Part shown: positions 47,087 to 56,070 of the stretch, one piece after another
Layout of the letters: every line of letters starts with the position of its first letter
Position numbering within the stretch: the stretch's first letter is position 1
Assembly: GCF_040182365.1 (NCBI RefSeq)
Contig: NZ_CP144460.1
Location: 1,674,001 to 1,738,000 of the forward strand
DNA: 64,000 nucleotides
Direction of reading: 5' to 3'
Source: Xanthomonas sp. 10-10
Lineage (GTDB): Bacteria > Pseudomonadota > Gammaproteobacteria > Xanthomonadales > Xanthomonadaceae
Notes under the pieces: model-generated
What the model was told of the DNA's origin: nothing
Databases searched by the model: none
Seen by the model: the letters and a program-made list of their open reading frames with translations, nothing else
Program-made: the position numbers and the translations under genes

Positions 47087-48264
47087 TGGCGGAGGCAAGC
47101 GCAACCGACGAGGCGCCGGTGCTGTTCGAGCAGCGCGATTGTGCCGACGGGCATCGCATCGGGATCGCAACCTTGAATGCGCCCAAGACGCTCAATGGCC
47201 TTTCGCTGCAGATGACCCGGCTGCTGGATGCGCAGCTGCAGGTGTGGGCCGACGATGCGCAGATTGCCTGCGTGGTGCTGCGTGGCGCCGGCGACAAGGC
47301 GTTGTGCGCTGGCGGCGATCTGCACGGGCTGTACCAGAGCATGCGCGCGCATCGCGATGCGGTGCCCGATGCGGCCCAGCGCTGCGCACGGCCGCAGGAC
47401 AATCCGCATGCCGCCGCATTCTTCGAAGAGGAATATCGGCTGGATCACCGCATCCATACCTATGCCAAGCCGCTGCTGTGCTGGGGGCATGGGATCGTCA
47501 TGGGCGGTGGAATCGGCCTGATGTCCGGCGCCAGCCATCGCGTGGTCACCGAGCGTTCTCGCCTGGCCATGCCCGAGATCAGCGTCGGCCTGTTTCCCGA
47601 CGTGGGCGGCAGCTGGTTGTTGCGACGCGTGCCGCACGGCGCTGGCCTGTTTCTCGCCTTGACCGGCGCGCCGCTCAATGCCAGCGATGCCATCTACGCC
47701 GGCCTGGCCGACGTGCGTCTGGAACATGCCCAATACAGCGCCGTGCTGGACGCGTTGAGCGCGCACGCTTGGACCGGCGACGCCGGCATCGACCGCGAGC
47801 AGTTGGGCACGTTTTTACAGGGCATCGCGCAGCCGCTGGAACCGGGCCCGCTGCAACTGCATGCGGCATTGATCGCGCAACTGGTGGCCGCCGACACGCT
47901 GGAGCAGGTGGTCGATGCGATCCAGGCCCTGCAAAGCGAGGACAGTTGGCTGCAGGCTGCACGTGCGAGCCTGGCCGCTGGCTCACCCGGTTCGGCACGG
48001 CTGGCATGGGAGCTGCAACGTCATCCCGGCACCGCCACACTGGCCGATACCTTCCGCACCGAGTACGTAGTGGCGCTGCATGCCGCCGCCCACGGCGATT
48101 TTGCCGAAGGCATCCGTGCGCTGCTGATCGACAAGGATCGCCAGCCGCAGTGGCAGCCGGCATCGCTGAGCGAAGCGGATACGCAATGGGCGGCGGCTTT
48201 CTTCAATGCGCCGTGGCCGGCTGCGCAGCATCCGTTGGCAGATCTTGGTGTGTATCAGACATGA
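47086..48264 (+). CDS. 3-Hydroxyisobutyryl-CoA hydrolase-like crotonase
   Basis: The 392-residue protein belongs to the long branch of the crotonase family (hydrolase HIBCH-like): KALCAGGDLHGLYQSMRAH, WGHGIVMGGGIGLMSGASHR, MPEISVGLFPDVGGSWLLRR, then a ~180-residue C-terminal extension with FRTEYVVALHAAAHGDFAEG and ALLIDKDRQPQW that is typical of the hydrolase. It should release free 3-hydroxyisobutyrate for MmsB. The ATG at 47086 giving MAEASATDEAP overlaps the previous stop; a GTG at 47071 is an alternative. Confidence 0.9.
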   Translation: MAEASATDEAPVLFEQRDCADGHRIGIATLNAPKTLNGLSLQMTRLLDAQLQVWADDAQIACVVLRGAGDKALCAGGDLHGLYQSMRAHRDAVPDAAQRCARPQDNPHAAAFFEEEYRLDHRIHTYAKPLLCWGHGIVMGGGIGLMSGASHRVVTERSRLAMPEISVGLFPDVGGSWLLRRVPHGAGLFLALTGAPLNASDAIYAGLADVRLEHAQYSAVLDALSAHAWTGDAGIDREQLGTFLQGIAQPLEPGPLQLHAALIAQLVAADTLEQVVDAIQALQSEDSWLQAARASLAAGSPGSARLAWELQRHPGTATLADTFRTEYVVALHAAAHGDFAEGIRALLIDKDRQPQWQPASLSEADTQWAAAFFNAPWPAAQHPLADLGVYQT

Positions 48265-48397
48265 CGACCGCGTGCGTCGCAGGTTCGACGCGCCCACGTA
48301 ACCGCCGCGCACGTTGCGTGCATGAAGCCGCTTGCGATCAAGCGCTGCGCGTGCGCCCGACAAGTTCGCTATTTGCTCCACTGTGGAGATCGACACG

Positions 48398-49285
48398 ATG
48401 ATCAAGATCGCTTTTATCGGCCTGGGCAACATGGGGGGGCCGATGGCCGCCAACCTGATCAAGGCCGGCCACCAGCTACGCGTCTTCGATCTGGTGCAGG
48501 GCGCACTGGATGCGGCATCGGCCGCCGGCGCGCACGCAGCAGGCTCGGCGCCCGACACCCTGGCCGATGCCGAGATCGTCATCTCGATGCTGCCGGCCAG
48601 CCGGCATGTCGAAGGCTTGTATCTGGGCGATGGCGGCATCCTGGCGCAGATTCCCGACGGCGCGCTGGTGATCGACTGCAGCACCATCGCGCCGGTTTCC
48701 GCACGCAAGGTGGCCGATGCCGCACGCGCGCGCGGGCTGGCGATGCTGGACGCGCCGGTGTCCGGTGGCACCGCAGGCGCCGCCGCCGGCACGCTGACCT
48801 TCATCGTCGGCGGTGCCGCCGACGCGCTGGAACGCGCTCGCCCGGTACTGGAGTCCATGGGCAAGAACATTTTCCATGTCGGCGACAACGGTGCCGGTCA
48901 GGTCGCCAAGCTGTGCAACAACATGGCGCTGGGCGTGATCATGGCTGCCACCGGCGAAGCGCTGGCGCTTGGCGTGGCGCAGGGCCTGGACCCGGCGGTG
49001 CTGTCGCAGATGATGGCGGTCAGCACCGGCCGCAGCTGGGCCACCGAGGTCTGCAATCCCTGGCCTGGCGTGCTGCCCAACGCGCCGGCTTCGCGCGGAT
49101 ACAGCGGTGGTTTCGGCAACGACCTGATGCTCAAGGACCTGGGCCTGGTGGCCGAATCCGCAGTGCAGGCCGGCGTGTCGATTCCGCTCGGCGAGCTGGC
49201 ACGCAACCTGTACGCCATGAACAGCCAGGCCGGCAACGGTGCGCTGGATTTTTCCAGCGTGGTCAAGCTTGTGGCCAAGGTGTGA
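48398..49285 (+). CDS. mmsB: 3-Hydroxyisobutyrate dehydrogenase
   Basis: MmsB oxidises 3-hydroxyisobutyrate to methylmalonate semialdehyde with NAD+. The 295-residue enzyme has the Rossmann fingerprint IKIAFIGLGNMGGPMAANL, the substrate-binding MLDAPVSGGTAGAAAGTL, and the catalytic Lys in GAGQVAKLCNNMALG. The C-terminal helix block GYSGGFGNDLMLKDLGL is also typical. GGAGA lies nine bases before the ATG. It lies 133 bases after the hydrolase, so a weak internal promoter is possible, and it closes the valine operon. Confidence 0.97.
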   Translation: MIKIAFIGLGNMGGPMAANLIKAGHQLRVFDLVQGALDAASAAGAHAAGSAPDTLADAEIVISMLPASRHVEGLYLGDGGILAQIPDGALVIDCSTIAPVSARKVADAARARGLAMLDAPVSGGTAGAAAGTLTFIVGGAADALERARPVLESMGKNIFHVGDNGAGQVAKLCNNMALGVIMAATGEALALGVAQGLDPAVLSQMMAVSTGRSWATEVCNPWPGVLPNAPASRGYSGGFGNDLMLKDLGLVAESAVQAGVSIPLGELARNLYAMNSQAGNGALDFSSVVKLVAKV

Positions 49286-49294
49286 GAGCGACTA

Positions 49295-49320
49295 CGACGC
49301 CCACCGCCAAGTGGGCGTCG
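49295..49320 (+). terminator. Terminator hairpin of the mms operon
   Basis: A perfect 10-bp stem (CGACGCCCAC paired with GTGGGCGTCG) with a 6-base loop lies 10 bases after the mmsB stop. No T tract. Confidence 0.65.
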
Positions 49321-49510
49321 CCAGCGTGGTAACGCGCCTTCGTATCGATAGGCGATCGAACAACGTCATCGCCAGGACGACATCACTCCACCGGCTGACG
49401 AATGCAGCGTGGTCGGCACATTGCCGCCACCTCTGCGGTGTTCGAGGGATTTTGTGGGCCGCTCCGAGTTGCCACCCGGCTTGGGCAACAAGGCGCCGCG
49501 CTCACGTGAT

Positions 49511-49523
49511 GTGATGTCATCAC
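49511..49523. promoter_or_regulatory. Short dyad, possible operator of the CDF gene
   Basis: GTGATG-T-CATCAC is a perfect 6-bp inverted repeat around one base, and CGTGATG/CATCACG pairs over a slightly wider span. It lies ~70 bases before the transporter start, where a metal-responsive regulator could bind. Confidence 0.3.
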
Positions 49524-49593
49524 GCACGGGTGTAATAGTCTCCGCCATCGCACGCGCCTAAGGTGCGCGCATCGCACAAGGCCACTGCACCCC

Positions 49594-50559
49594 ATGGGAC
49601 ACGATCACAGCCACGCACCCAGCGAAATCCGCCACGAAGCACCGTTGTGGTGGGCGCTCGGGCTCACTGCCGCCTTTCTGGTGGCCGAGGTCATCGGCGC
49701 CTTCGTGTCCAACAGCCTGGCGCTGCTGTCGGATGCGGCGCACATGGCCACCGACACGCTCGGTCTGATGATCGCGCTGCTCGCGGTGCGGCTGAGCCGG
49801 CGCCCGGCGGACGCGCGTCGCACCTACGGCTATGTCCGTCTCGAAGCCTTGGGTGCCCTGGTCAATGGCGCGCTGTTGTTCGGTGTGGGCGCCTATATCC
49901 TTTGGGAGGCCGCACAACGCTTCCGCGCGCCGCAGGACATTTCCTCCAACGGCATGCTGCTGATCGCCGGCTTCGGCCTGGTGATCAACCTGGTCGCGAT
50001 GAAGCTGCTGCATGCCGGCAGCGGCGAGAGCCTCAACGTCAAGGGCGCATACCTGGAAGTCTGGAGCGACATGCTCGGCTCGGTGGCGGTGATCATCGGC
50101 GCCTTGCTGATCCGCTGGACCGGCTGGCAGTGGATCGACCCGGTACTGGCCGTGCTGATCGGCCTATGGGTGCTGCCACGTACCTGGGTGCTGCTGCGCG
50201 AGGCGATCAACGTCCTGCTCGAAGGCGTCCCCAAAGGCATCGACCTGGCGCAGGTCCGTCAGGCCTTGACCAGCTATCCCGGCGTCGACGATGTGCACGA
50301 CCTGCACGTCTGGGCCCTGGCCTCCAGCACGCCGGCACTCACCGCGCACGTGGTGGTCGGTGACAGCACCGACCGCGATCGCCTGCGCGACGCCCTCGGC
50401 ACGCTGCTGCACGACCGTTTCGACATCGCCCACGTCACCTTGCAGGTGGAAAGCGGCGATTGCGGTACCGAACCCTGCGGCACGCCGAAGGGCGCGTCGG
50501 GCGCCGCACATGACGATCACCACGGGCACGCGCATGGGCATGGCGGACATTCCCACTGA
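49594..50559 (+). CDS. Cation diffusion facilitator (Zn/Co/Cd efflux) transporter
   Basis: This 321-residue inner-membrane antiporter exports divalent metal using the proton gradient. Six transmembrane segments carry the two metal-site motifs: SNSLALLSDAAHMATDTLGL and GAYLEVWSDMLGSVAVI, each with the expected Asp/His pattern. A cytoplasmic CDF C-terminal domain (VDDVHDLHVWALASS, VTLQVESGDC) follows. Both ends are His-rich (MGHDHSHAPSE at the start; AHDDHHGHAHGHGGHSH at the end), usual for the CzcD/ZitB group and suggesting zinc. No cognate regulator gene is adjacent. Confidence 0.93.
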   Translation: MGHDHSHAPSEIRHEAPLWWALGLTAAFLVAEVIGAFVSNSLALLSDAAHMATDTLGLMIALLAVRLSRRPADARRTYGYVRLEALGALVNGALLFGVGAYILWEAAQRFRAPQDISSNGMLLIAGFGLVINLVAMKLLHAGSGESLNVKGAYLEVWSDMLGSVAVIIGALLIRWTGWQWIDPVLAVLIGLWVLPRTWVLLREAINVLLEGVPKGIDLAQVRQALTSYPGVDDVHDLHVWALASSTPALTAHVVVGDSTDRDRLRDALGTLLHDRFDIAHVTLQVESGDCGTEPCGTPKGASGAAHDDHHGHAHGHGGHSH

Positions 50560-50713
50560 GCGGTGGGTGTCGTCGTGGCTTGGGCGTGTTGCAGGTGTGC
50601 TGACGGGCAGGACGAGAGGCGGGCGCCAGCGCTCACGGCGTCACGACCGGCTGTCGCATGACCGCCTACGCCGTATGATCGGCGCGGGATGAGCTCTGCA
50701 CACGGCGGGTGTC

Positions 50714-51997
50714 ATGGCGGTAAAGGTCGGGCAGGTGAACGAGCGGATTGCCGAACTCGCGCAGGAGGCCGGTGCCGCAGCATCGACAGGGGACTGGCAG
50801 CAAGCCGAGGCGTTATGGCAGCGCGTGCGTCAATTGGCGCCGACGCACCCGCAGGCGCTGTATAGCCTGGGGGTTCACGCTTACCAGCGCGGCGACACGC
50901 AGGCCGCCATCGCGTACCTGGACGGCGCGCGGGCAGCCAGCCCGGCCGATCCGATGGTCGCGTTGACCATTGCCGTGGTGAAGCAGGCGCAGGGTGACCT
51001 GGACGGCGAATGGCAGGCCATTGCCGCTGCGCTGGCGCTGGATCCCTACTTTTTACCTGGCCTGCTGGCGAAAGCCGAGTTTCTGGAGGCGCGTGGCAGG
51101 CCGCGTGCCGCTGCCGGTGTCTACCGCGACGCCTTGACGGTTGCACCACCCCAACCACACTGGCCGGCCGTTCTGCGCCACAAACTCGCACGCGCCAGTC
51201 GGGCAGTGGAGCACGACACCTTGGAACTGGAGGCGCAGCTACGGACCGCGCTGCAGGTGCCGCGTCAGTCGGTGAATGCTGCGCTGCAGGGGCGGTGGGA
51301 TGAGGCGGCGGCGATCGCAATCGGCCGATCCCGCCCCTTCCATTCCCAGTCCAACCGCCTGCTCATTCCGCGCTTGCCTGCATTGCCCTTCCATGACCCG
51401 GCGGCGTTTCCCTGGGTCGATGCAGTGCAGAGACAGACCGATGCCATCGCACAGGAGCTGCGTGCCGTCATGGCGGCCGACAGCGGCGGATTTGCGCCCT
51501 ATATCGCCTACGCACCCGATCAGCCGGTGAATCAGTGGAAAGAACTCAACCACTCGCTGGCATGGAGCTCATACCCGCTCTGGCAACATGGGCAGCCTGT
51601 GGAGGCCCATCTACGAAAGTGTCCTGCAACCGCTGCCGCACTGGCAGCAGTCGATGCTGCACAGATTGCCGGTGTCTGCCCCAATGCGATGTTTTCGGTA
51701 TTGGCGCCGCAGACGGTGATTCCCCCGCACCATGGCGAGACCAATGCGCGCCTGGTGGCGCACCTGCCGTTGATCGTGCCGGAAGGTTGCAGCTTCCGGG
51801 TGGGTTACGACTGGCGGCATTGGGAGATCGGCAAGGTCCTCGTGTTCGATGACTCGATCGAGCACGAAGCGCGCAACGAGAGCATGCAGGCGCGTGTCGT
51901 GCTGATCTTCGACGTGTGGAATCCTCAGTTGAGCGAGGAAGAGCGCGCCATGGTCAATGCCATGGAAGCGACCATCGCACGCCACCGCGCTGGATGA
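50714..51997 (+). CDS. TPR protein fused to an aspartyl/asparaginyl beta-hydroxylase domain
   Basis: The 427-residue protein has TPR-like helices at about residues 12-145 (AEALWQRVRQLAPTHPQALY, AIAYLDGARAASPADPMVAL) and an AspH-type 2-oxoglutarate/Fe(II) dioxygenase domain at about 225-405. Iron ligands are His339 in IPPHHGETNARLVAHLPL and His384 in LVFDDSIEHEARN; the arginine of NARLVAH should bind 2-oxoglutarate. AspH enzymes hydroxylate Asp or Asn in proteins or free amino-acid derivatives. There is no signal peptide, so the target is cytoplasmic at the time of modification. The gene converges on a TPR-sulfotransferase 18 bases away, and the shared TPR layout suggests a common target. Regulation unknown. 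Confidence 0.88.
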   Translation: MAVKVGQVNERIAELAQEAGAAASTGDWQQAEALWQRVRQLAPTHPQALYSLGVHAYQRGDTQAAIAYLDGARAASPADPMVALTIAVVKQAQGDLDGEWQAIAAALALDPYFLPGLLAKAEFLEARGRPRAAAGVYRDALTVAPPQPHWPAVLRHKLARASRAVEHDTLELEAQLRTALQVPRQSVNAALQGRWDEAAAIAIGRSRPFHSQSNRLLIPRLPALPFHDPAAFPWVDAVQRQTDAIAQELRAVMAADSGGFAPYIAYAPDQPVNQWKELNHSLAWSSYPLWQHGQPVEAHLRKCPATAAALAAVDAAQIAGVCPNAMFSVLAPQTVIPPHHGETNARLVAHLPLIVPEGCSFRVGYDWRHWEIGKVLVFDDSIEHEARNESMQARVVLIFDVWNPQLSEEERAMVNAMEATIARHRAG

Positions 51998-52015
51998 GTG
52001 CGTACCAGCCGGCGA

Positions 52016-53536
52016 TCAGTCGTCGATCGCCACGCCCGCTGCTGCCAGTGCCTGCCGCAGCGGCCCGAGCTGGGCGGCGTACGCGCGCCAGCGGCCCGAT
52101 GCCTCGGCATGCAACGGGCGGCGCACCTGCCAGTAGCTGGCGGTTCTGACCGCGTTGCGCGCGCGGTGGAACTCCAGGCACTGCGGCTCCCACGGCAGCT
52201 TCAGGAAATCGAGCAGCGCCCGCAGCGTAGGCTCCGGCGCGGCAACGAAGGCGTCGTAGTCGAAGCTGTGGATGCTGTCCGGATACAGCGACAGCCAGTG
52301 CTGCATCAATTGCGTAGATGCGCCATAGAAATGCCCGATGTCGTCCAGTCTGCCTGCATAGCCGAATCGGTGCGGATTGAGTTGCTGCATGAAGATCGAC
52401 AGCCCGTTGTCCAGGGGATGGCGGCGTGTGTGTACGATCCTCGCGGAGGGAAAGAGCTGCTTGATCAAGCCGATCAGTTCAAAGTTGTCCAGCCGCTTGT
52501 CGGTGATGTAGCGCAACTGCGCGTGCTGCGGCACCGACAGCGCCACACGTTGCCGGTAACTGGCTGCCAACTGCGCCCTGGTCTGTGCAGGCAGGTCTTG
52601 CGCGGCTTGCGGAAACGGTGACAACGCTTGGGCAACCAGACGGGGCAGCGCGTCCAGCTCGCCCCCGGCGGCAATACAGGGATGACGCGACAGCACTTGT
52701 TCGAGCAATGTGGAGCCGGAGCGGAACATGCCGCAGATGAACAGCGGCGCCGGTCCGTTCTGCTCGGTGAACGGAGCAGAGCGCTCGCTCAACCTGGCGC
52801 CGTCGGCAAACACGGTGCGGATATGGCTGAAACGCTGTTGCGTCTGGGTGGGGTCGTAGCGGCGTGCCTGTGCGTAGCCATCACGGTTGGCCGCGCTTGC
52901 AGTCTCGAATGCGCGCTGGTGCAGCCCCAGGCGATCGTAAGCCTGCGCAAGCGCGTGCAAGACAATGGCCGACAACGCTGCCTCCTGGCCCGGCGACGCC
53001 ACAACATGGGCAAGCCTGGCCAGGCGCGGATCCTGCGCATGCGCGGGTGGGTCCAGGTGCAGCAATCGCGCGTTCGCCTGCAGTTGCAGCGCGTGGATGG
53101 ATGTGTCGGCGCCAGCGATCGCAACAAGTCGGGCATAGGCCGCGATCGCTTGATCGCGCGCGCCCATTTCCTCATGCAGGTTGCCGAGGTTGAGCAGCGC
53201 CGGCGGATAATCCGGATGGCACTGCAGCGCAAGCCCGAGTTCTTCGAGCGCCAGCCCATCCTGATGCAGATGGTCGCTCAACAGTGCGGCACGGTTGAGG
53301 TGAATCTGCTCCGGCTCCGAGGCGCCGCAGCGCAGGGCCTGCCCGTAAGCATCGAGTGCCCCGATTGCGTCGCCATGACGGCGGAGCAGGTAACCCAGGT
53401 TGTACCAGGCATCGGCGCAGCGGGGCTGTGCTTGCAGCACCTGTCGATAGGCCTCGGTTGCCTGCTGCAGATGTCCCTGCTGCAGGAGTTTTGTGGCCTG
53501 CTGCAAAGAGGCGTTCAACGCATGCTCCCGAAACAT
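52016..53536 (-). CDS. TPR-containing sulfotransferase (first copy)
   Basis: The 506-residue protein has tetratricopeptide repeats over about residues 8-160 (ATEAYRQVLQAQPRCADAWY, NLGYLLRRHGDAIGALDAYG) and a sulfotransferase domain over 265-500. The 5'-phosphosulfate loop is FICGMFRSGSTLLEQVLSRH (RSGST at 272-276), and the 3'-phosphate motif is ARIVHTRRHPLDNGLSIF (RRHPLD 371-376). It transfers sulfate from PAPS to a hydroxyl group, possibly tyrosine, as RaxST does in Xanthomonas, or a sugar. It faces the hydroxylase gene tail to tail. No signal peptide. Confidence 0.9.
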   Translation of the reverse strand: MFREHALNASLQQATKLLQQGHLQQATEAYRQVLQAQPRCADAWYNLGYLLRRHGDAIGALDAYGQALRCGASEPEQIHLNRAALLSDHLHQDGLALEELGLALQCHPDYPPALLNLGNLHEEMGARDQAIAAYARLVAIAGADTSIHALQLQANARLLHLDPPAHAQDPRLARLAHVVASPGQEAALSAIVLHALAQAYDRLGLHQRAFETASAANRDGYAQARRYDPTQTQQRFSHIRTVFADGARLSERSAPFTEQNGPAPLFICGMFRSGSTLLEQVLSRHPCIAAGGELDALPRLVAQALSPFPQAAQDLPAQTRAQLAASYRQRVALSVPQHAQLRYITDKRLDNFELIGLIKQLFPSARIVHTRRHPLDNGLSIFMQQLNPHRFGYAGRLDDIGHFYGASTQLMQHWLSLYPDSIHSFDYDAFVAAPEPTLRALLDFLKLPWEPQCLEFHRARNAVRTASYWQVRRPLHAEASGRWRAYAAQLGPLRQALAAAGVAIDD

Positions 53537-53677
53537 AGATGGAGAACCGGTATGGCTGCATGCTTGGGCAGCGTGCGCGGTGTGTCAATCGGCCTGCCGA
53601 CGAAACCACGGCCGGTCCCGTACCCGGCCAAGCGCTTGCCTTGTATGCTCGGACATCGTCGACAGCGAAGACCTGCA

Positions 53678-54130
53678 ATGCCCACGTGCAAATCCCTCGG
53701 AACCCTGCTGATGGTGTGCGCAACGAGCGCGGCGGCGCAGCAGGTGACCACGCATGCCTGTGCGTCGGTGCCCGATCCGTTGCCACGGCTGGCCTGTTAC
53801 GACGCGAGCTTCCCGCCATCGCCTGAAGTGCGCGCCGCTGAAGCCGGCAGGGGGCTACGCGAATTCGGCCGCAACCCGGCGCAGGCATCGGCGATGTCGC
53901 CGGTAAAGCCGCCAGCACAGGTGAGCGCCACCGTGGTCACGGTGACCTATCGAGCCGACGGCACTCGCGTGGTTGTGCTGGATACACGGCAGCGCTGGGC
54001 GCTGACAGAAGCCACCAGCCGCGGTCATCTGGCCGAGGGCGATGCAGTGACAATTCGCACGGCTGCGATGGGGAGCTACATGTTGGTCACCCCGGGCGGC
54101 GTCGCACTGCGGGCCCGCCGCCTCGATTGA
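53678..54130 (+). CDS. Small exported protein of unknown function
   Basis: The 150-residue precursor begins MPTCKSLGTLLMVCATSAAA with a probable signal peptide cleaved near AAA-QQ. The mature part has a Cys pair (HACASVPDPLPRLACYDASF) reminiscent of proteins of the VasI/TPR-associated periplasmic kind, then a predicted beta domain (VSATVVTVTYRADGTRVVVL, TRQRWALTEATSRGHLAEGD, VTIRTAAMGSYMLVTPGG). I cannot name a family. The longer frame upstream is antisense to the sulfotransferase and not used. It lies 39 bases before the second sulfotransferase and may be co-transcribed with it; whether it is a target of modification is unknown. Confidence 0.75.
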   Translation: MPTCKSLGTLLMVCATSAAAQQVTTHACASVPDPLPRLACYDASFPPSPEVRAAEAGRGLREFGRNPAQASAMSPVKPPAQVSATVVTVTYRADGTRVVVLDTRQRWALTEATSRGHLAEGDAVTIRTAAMGSYMLVTPGGVALRARRLD

Positions 54131-54169
54131 CATCGCCGATACCAATATCCGTGACCGGGAGAGACCAGA

Positions 54170-55750
54170 TTGACCGAAATCGAGCCCCAAAGCATCCTGC
54201 GTGACGGCTACCAGTTGTTGCGCCAAGGCCGCTATCGCGATGCGGTTGCACTGGCAGAGGATGCTTGTGCGCGCCATCGCGATGATGCGCATCTGCTTGA
54301 GTTGGCTAGCGAAGCCTGGCTGGCGAACGGCGATCCGGACGCCGCGGCCGAGCGCATCGCGCGTGCTGCAGCGGTTGCGGTGTCGCCGGTACCTCTCCTG
54401 ATCAAGTACGGCAGCTTGCTGGTGCAGCTGCGCCGCCGCGACGAGGCGCGGCGCGTGGCCCGCCAGGCGCAGGCACTGTCGGCGGCGGACGGAGCTGCGC
54501 TGTGGCAGATCGGCACGCTTCATAGCGGCTGCCAGGACGTGGTTGCCGCACGCGACGCCTACCGGCAGGCGCTGACATTGCTCGGAGAGCAGCCGCGACT
54601 GATGTACGACCTTGCGACGATGCAATTTTTCAGCGGTGAGTTCGATGCTGCAGAGCGCATTCTGGATCGGTTGTTGCAGCTGGTGCCCAACGCCGGCGAT
54701 GCGTTGTATCTGCGTGCCAGTTTGCGACGGCAGACCACGCAGCAGAACCACCTGGAGGATCTGCATCGCAGGTTGGCATCAGCCTCGTTCGATGCGCAGG
54801 CAAGGCCGGCAGCCCTTTTTGCACTGTCCAAGGAGCTGGAAGATCTTGGCCGGCACGAGGAGTCGTTTCAGACACTGACGATCGCCGCTGCCAGCAAGCG
54901 CGCGACCTTGCGGTACGACGTCGCTGCCGAGTGCGCACGGATCGCGGAGATAGGCGACGCCTACGGTCCGGAAGCGTTGCAGACGCTGCGCTCGGGGCAG
55001 GGTGGCGAGGGCGTCATCTTCATCGTCGGCTTGCCGCGCTCGGGCACCACGCTGCTTGAACGGCTACTCGTACAGCACGCTGACGCCCGTTCGGCAGGGG
55101 AGTTGATGGACTTCGGTGCGCTGCTGGGAGCTGCGACGTCGCCAATACTGTCAAGCAACCCGATGCTGACCGCGGCACAGGCATCGTTGCAGATCGATTT
55201 TGCCGCGCTCGGTGAGGATTACCTTCGCGGCGCGCGTGAGGTCGTTCATGGGCACCGGCTGTTGATCGACAAGATGCCGATCAACTATCTCTACTGCGGA
55301 ATGATCGCAACCGCCTTGCCGAAGGCGCGCATCATCCACCTGGTCCGGGATCCGCTCGATACCTGCTACGCCATGTACAAAACCCTGTTCTACAACGCTT
55401 ATCCGTTTTCTTACGCGCTTGACGAAATTGGCGAGTATTACCTGGCATATCAGCAGACGATGCGTCACTGGCATGCGCTGCTTCCGGGGAAGATCTTGGA
55501 CGTGCACTACGAAGAGCTGGTACGCGATACGGGCGAACAGATTGCTCGGGTGTTGCAGTGGTGCGGGCTTGCCTCGCGCGAGGCCGTGCCTGAGATGACG
55601 GAAGTGGCCTTTGTCACTGCAAGTGCGGCGCAGGTACGCGGAGAGGTTCATCAGCGCTCGGTACATGGCTCACGCCGGCATCTGTCTGCACTCGGCACGC
55701 TCGTGAAGCGGTTGCAGATAGCAGGCATTGAAGTGCCGACGGCCAGGTGA
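54170..55750 (+). CDS. TPR-containing sulfotransferase (second copy)
   Basis: The 526-residue protein starts at a TTG preceded by CCGGGAGAGACCAGA. TPR-like helices run to about residue 240 (DGYQLLRQGRYRDAVALAED, AARDAYRQALTLLGEQPRLM). The sulfotransferase domain has FIVGLPRSGTTLLERLLVQH (RSGTT 290-294) and ARIIHLVRDPLDTCYAMYKT (RDPLDT 393-398). It shares the architecture of the gene at 52016-53536 but is clearly diverged, so the two may sulfate different sites. The TonB receptor follows 320 bases downstream on the same strand. Confidence 0.9.
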   Translation: MTEIEPQSILRDGYQLLRQGRYRDAVALAEDACARHRDDAHLLELASEAWLANGDPDAAAERIARAAAVAVSPVPLLIKYGSLLVQLRRRDEARRVARQAQALSAADGAALWQIGTLHSGCQDVVAARDAYRQALTLLGEQPRLMYDLATMQFFSGEFDAAERILDRLLQLVPNAGDALYLRASLRRQTTQQNHLEDLHRRLASASFDAQARPAALFALSKELEDLGRHEESFQTLTIAAASKRATLRYDVAAECARIAEIGDAYGPEALQTLRSGQGGEGVIFIVGLPRSGTTLLERLLVQHADARSAGELMDFGALLGAATSPILSSNPMLTAAQASLQIDFAALGEDYLRGAREVVHGHRLLIDKMPINYLYCGMIATALPKARIIHLVRDPLDTCYAMYKTLFYNAYPFSYALDEIGEYYLAYQQTMRHWHALLPGKILDVHYEELVRDTGEQIARVLQWCGLASREAVPEMTEVAFVTASAAQVRGEVHQRSVHGSRRHLSALGTLVKRLQIAGIEVPTAR

Positions 55751-56070
55751 TCGGTGCAGCGGCCTCAACGGACAGATGATCGCTTGCTCGATGGCACTGC
55801 GAACCTGCCACCATCGCGTGATCTACGCACCGTTTTGGGGCTTTTGCGCACCCTTTCAGAGCATTGCTGAACGGGGCTTTAATTTTCTTTGACATCGCCT
55901 TAGCATCGGCTTGGCAGCGATATTTGGGGCGCTTATTTCGCCCCCCGCTAGCCAATGTGGTCGGCGCCGTTTGATGCGCTCGCCTGCGTCGTCGCAGTGG
56001 TTGCGCACTTTGCCGCTATCTGATGGCAGGTGTTGCCCTGCGCCACCCGTTCGCACTGTCGGAGAGAGAA
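55751..56070. other. Upstream region of the second TonB-receptor gene
   Basis: These 320 bases include a TTGACA at about 55888 without a matching -10 box at normal spacing and GGAGAGAG as ribosome-binding site just before the receptor ATG. No gene or terminator was recognised. Confidence 0.4.

Larger units (their letters stand above)
49286..49593. other. mmsB/CDF-transporter intergenic region
   Basis: This 308-base region holds the mmsB hairpin (49295-49320) and a dyad at 49511-49523 in front of the CDF transporter. No gene was identified. Confidence 0.5.

Noticed and set aside
55888-55935. Possible sigma-54 or sigma-70 promoter before the second TonB receptor
   Set aside because: TTGGCAGCGATATTTG lacks the GC doublet needed at -12, and TTGACA has no -10 box at 16-18 bases.
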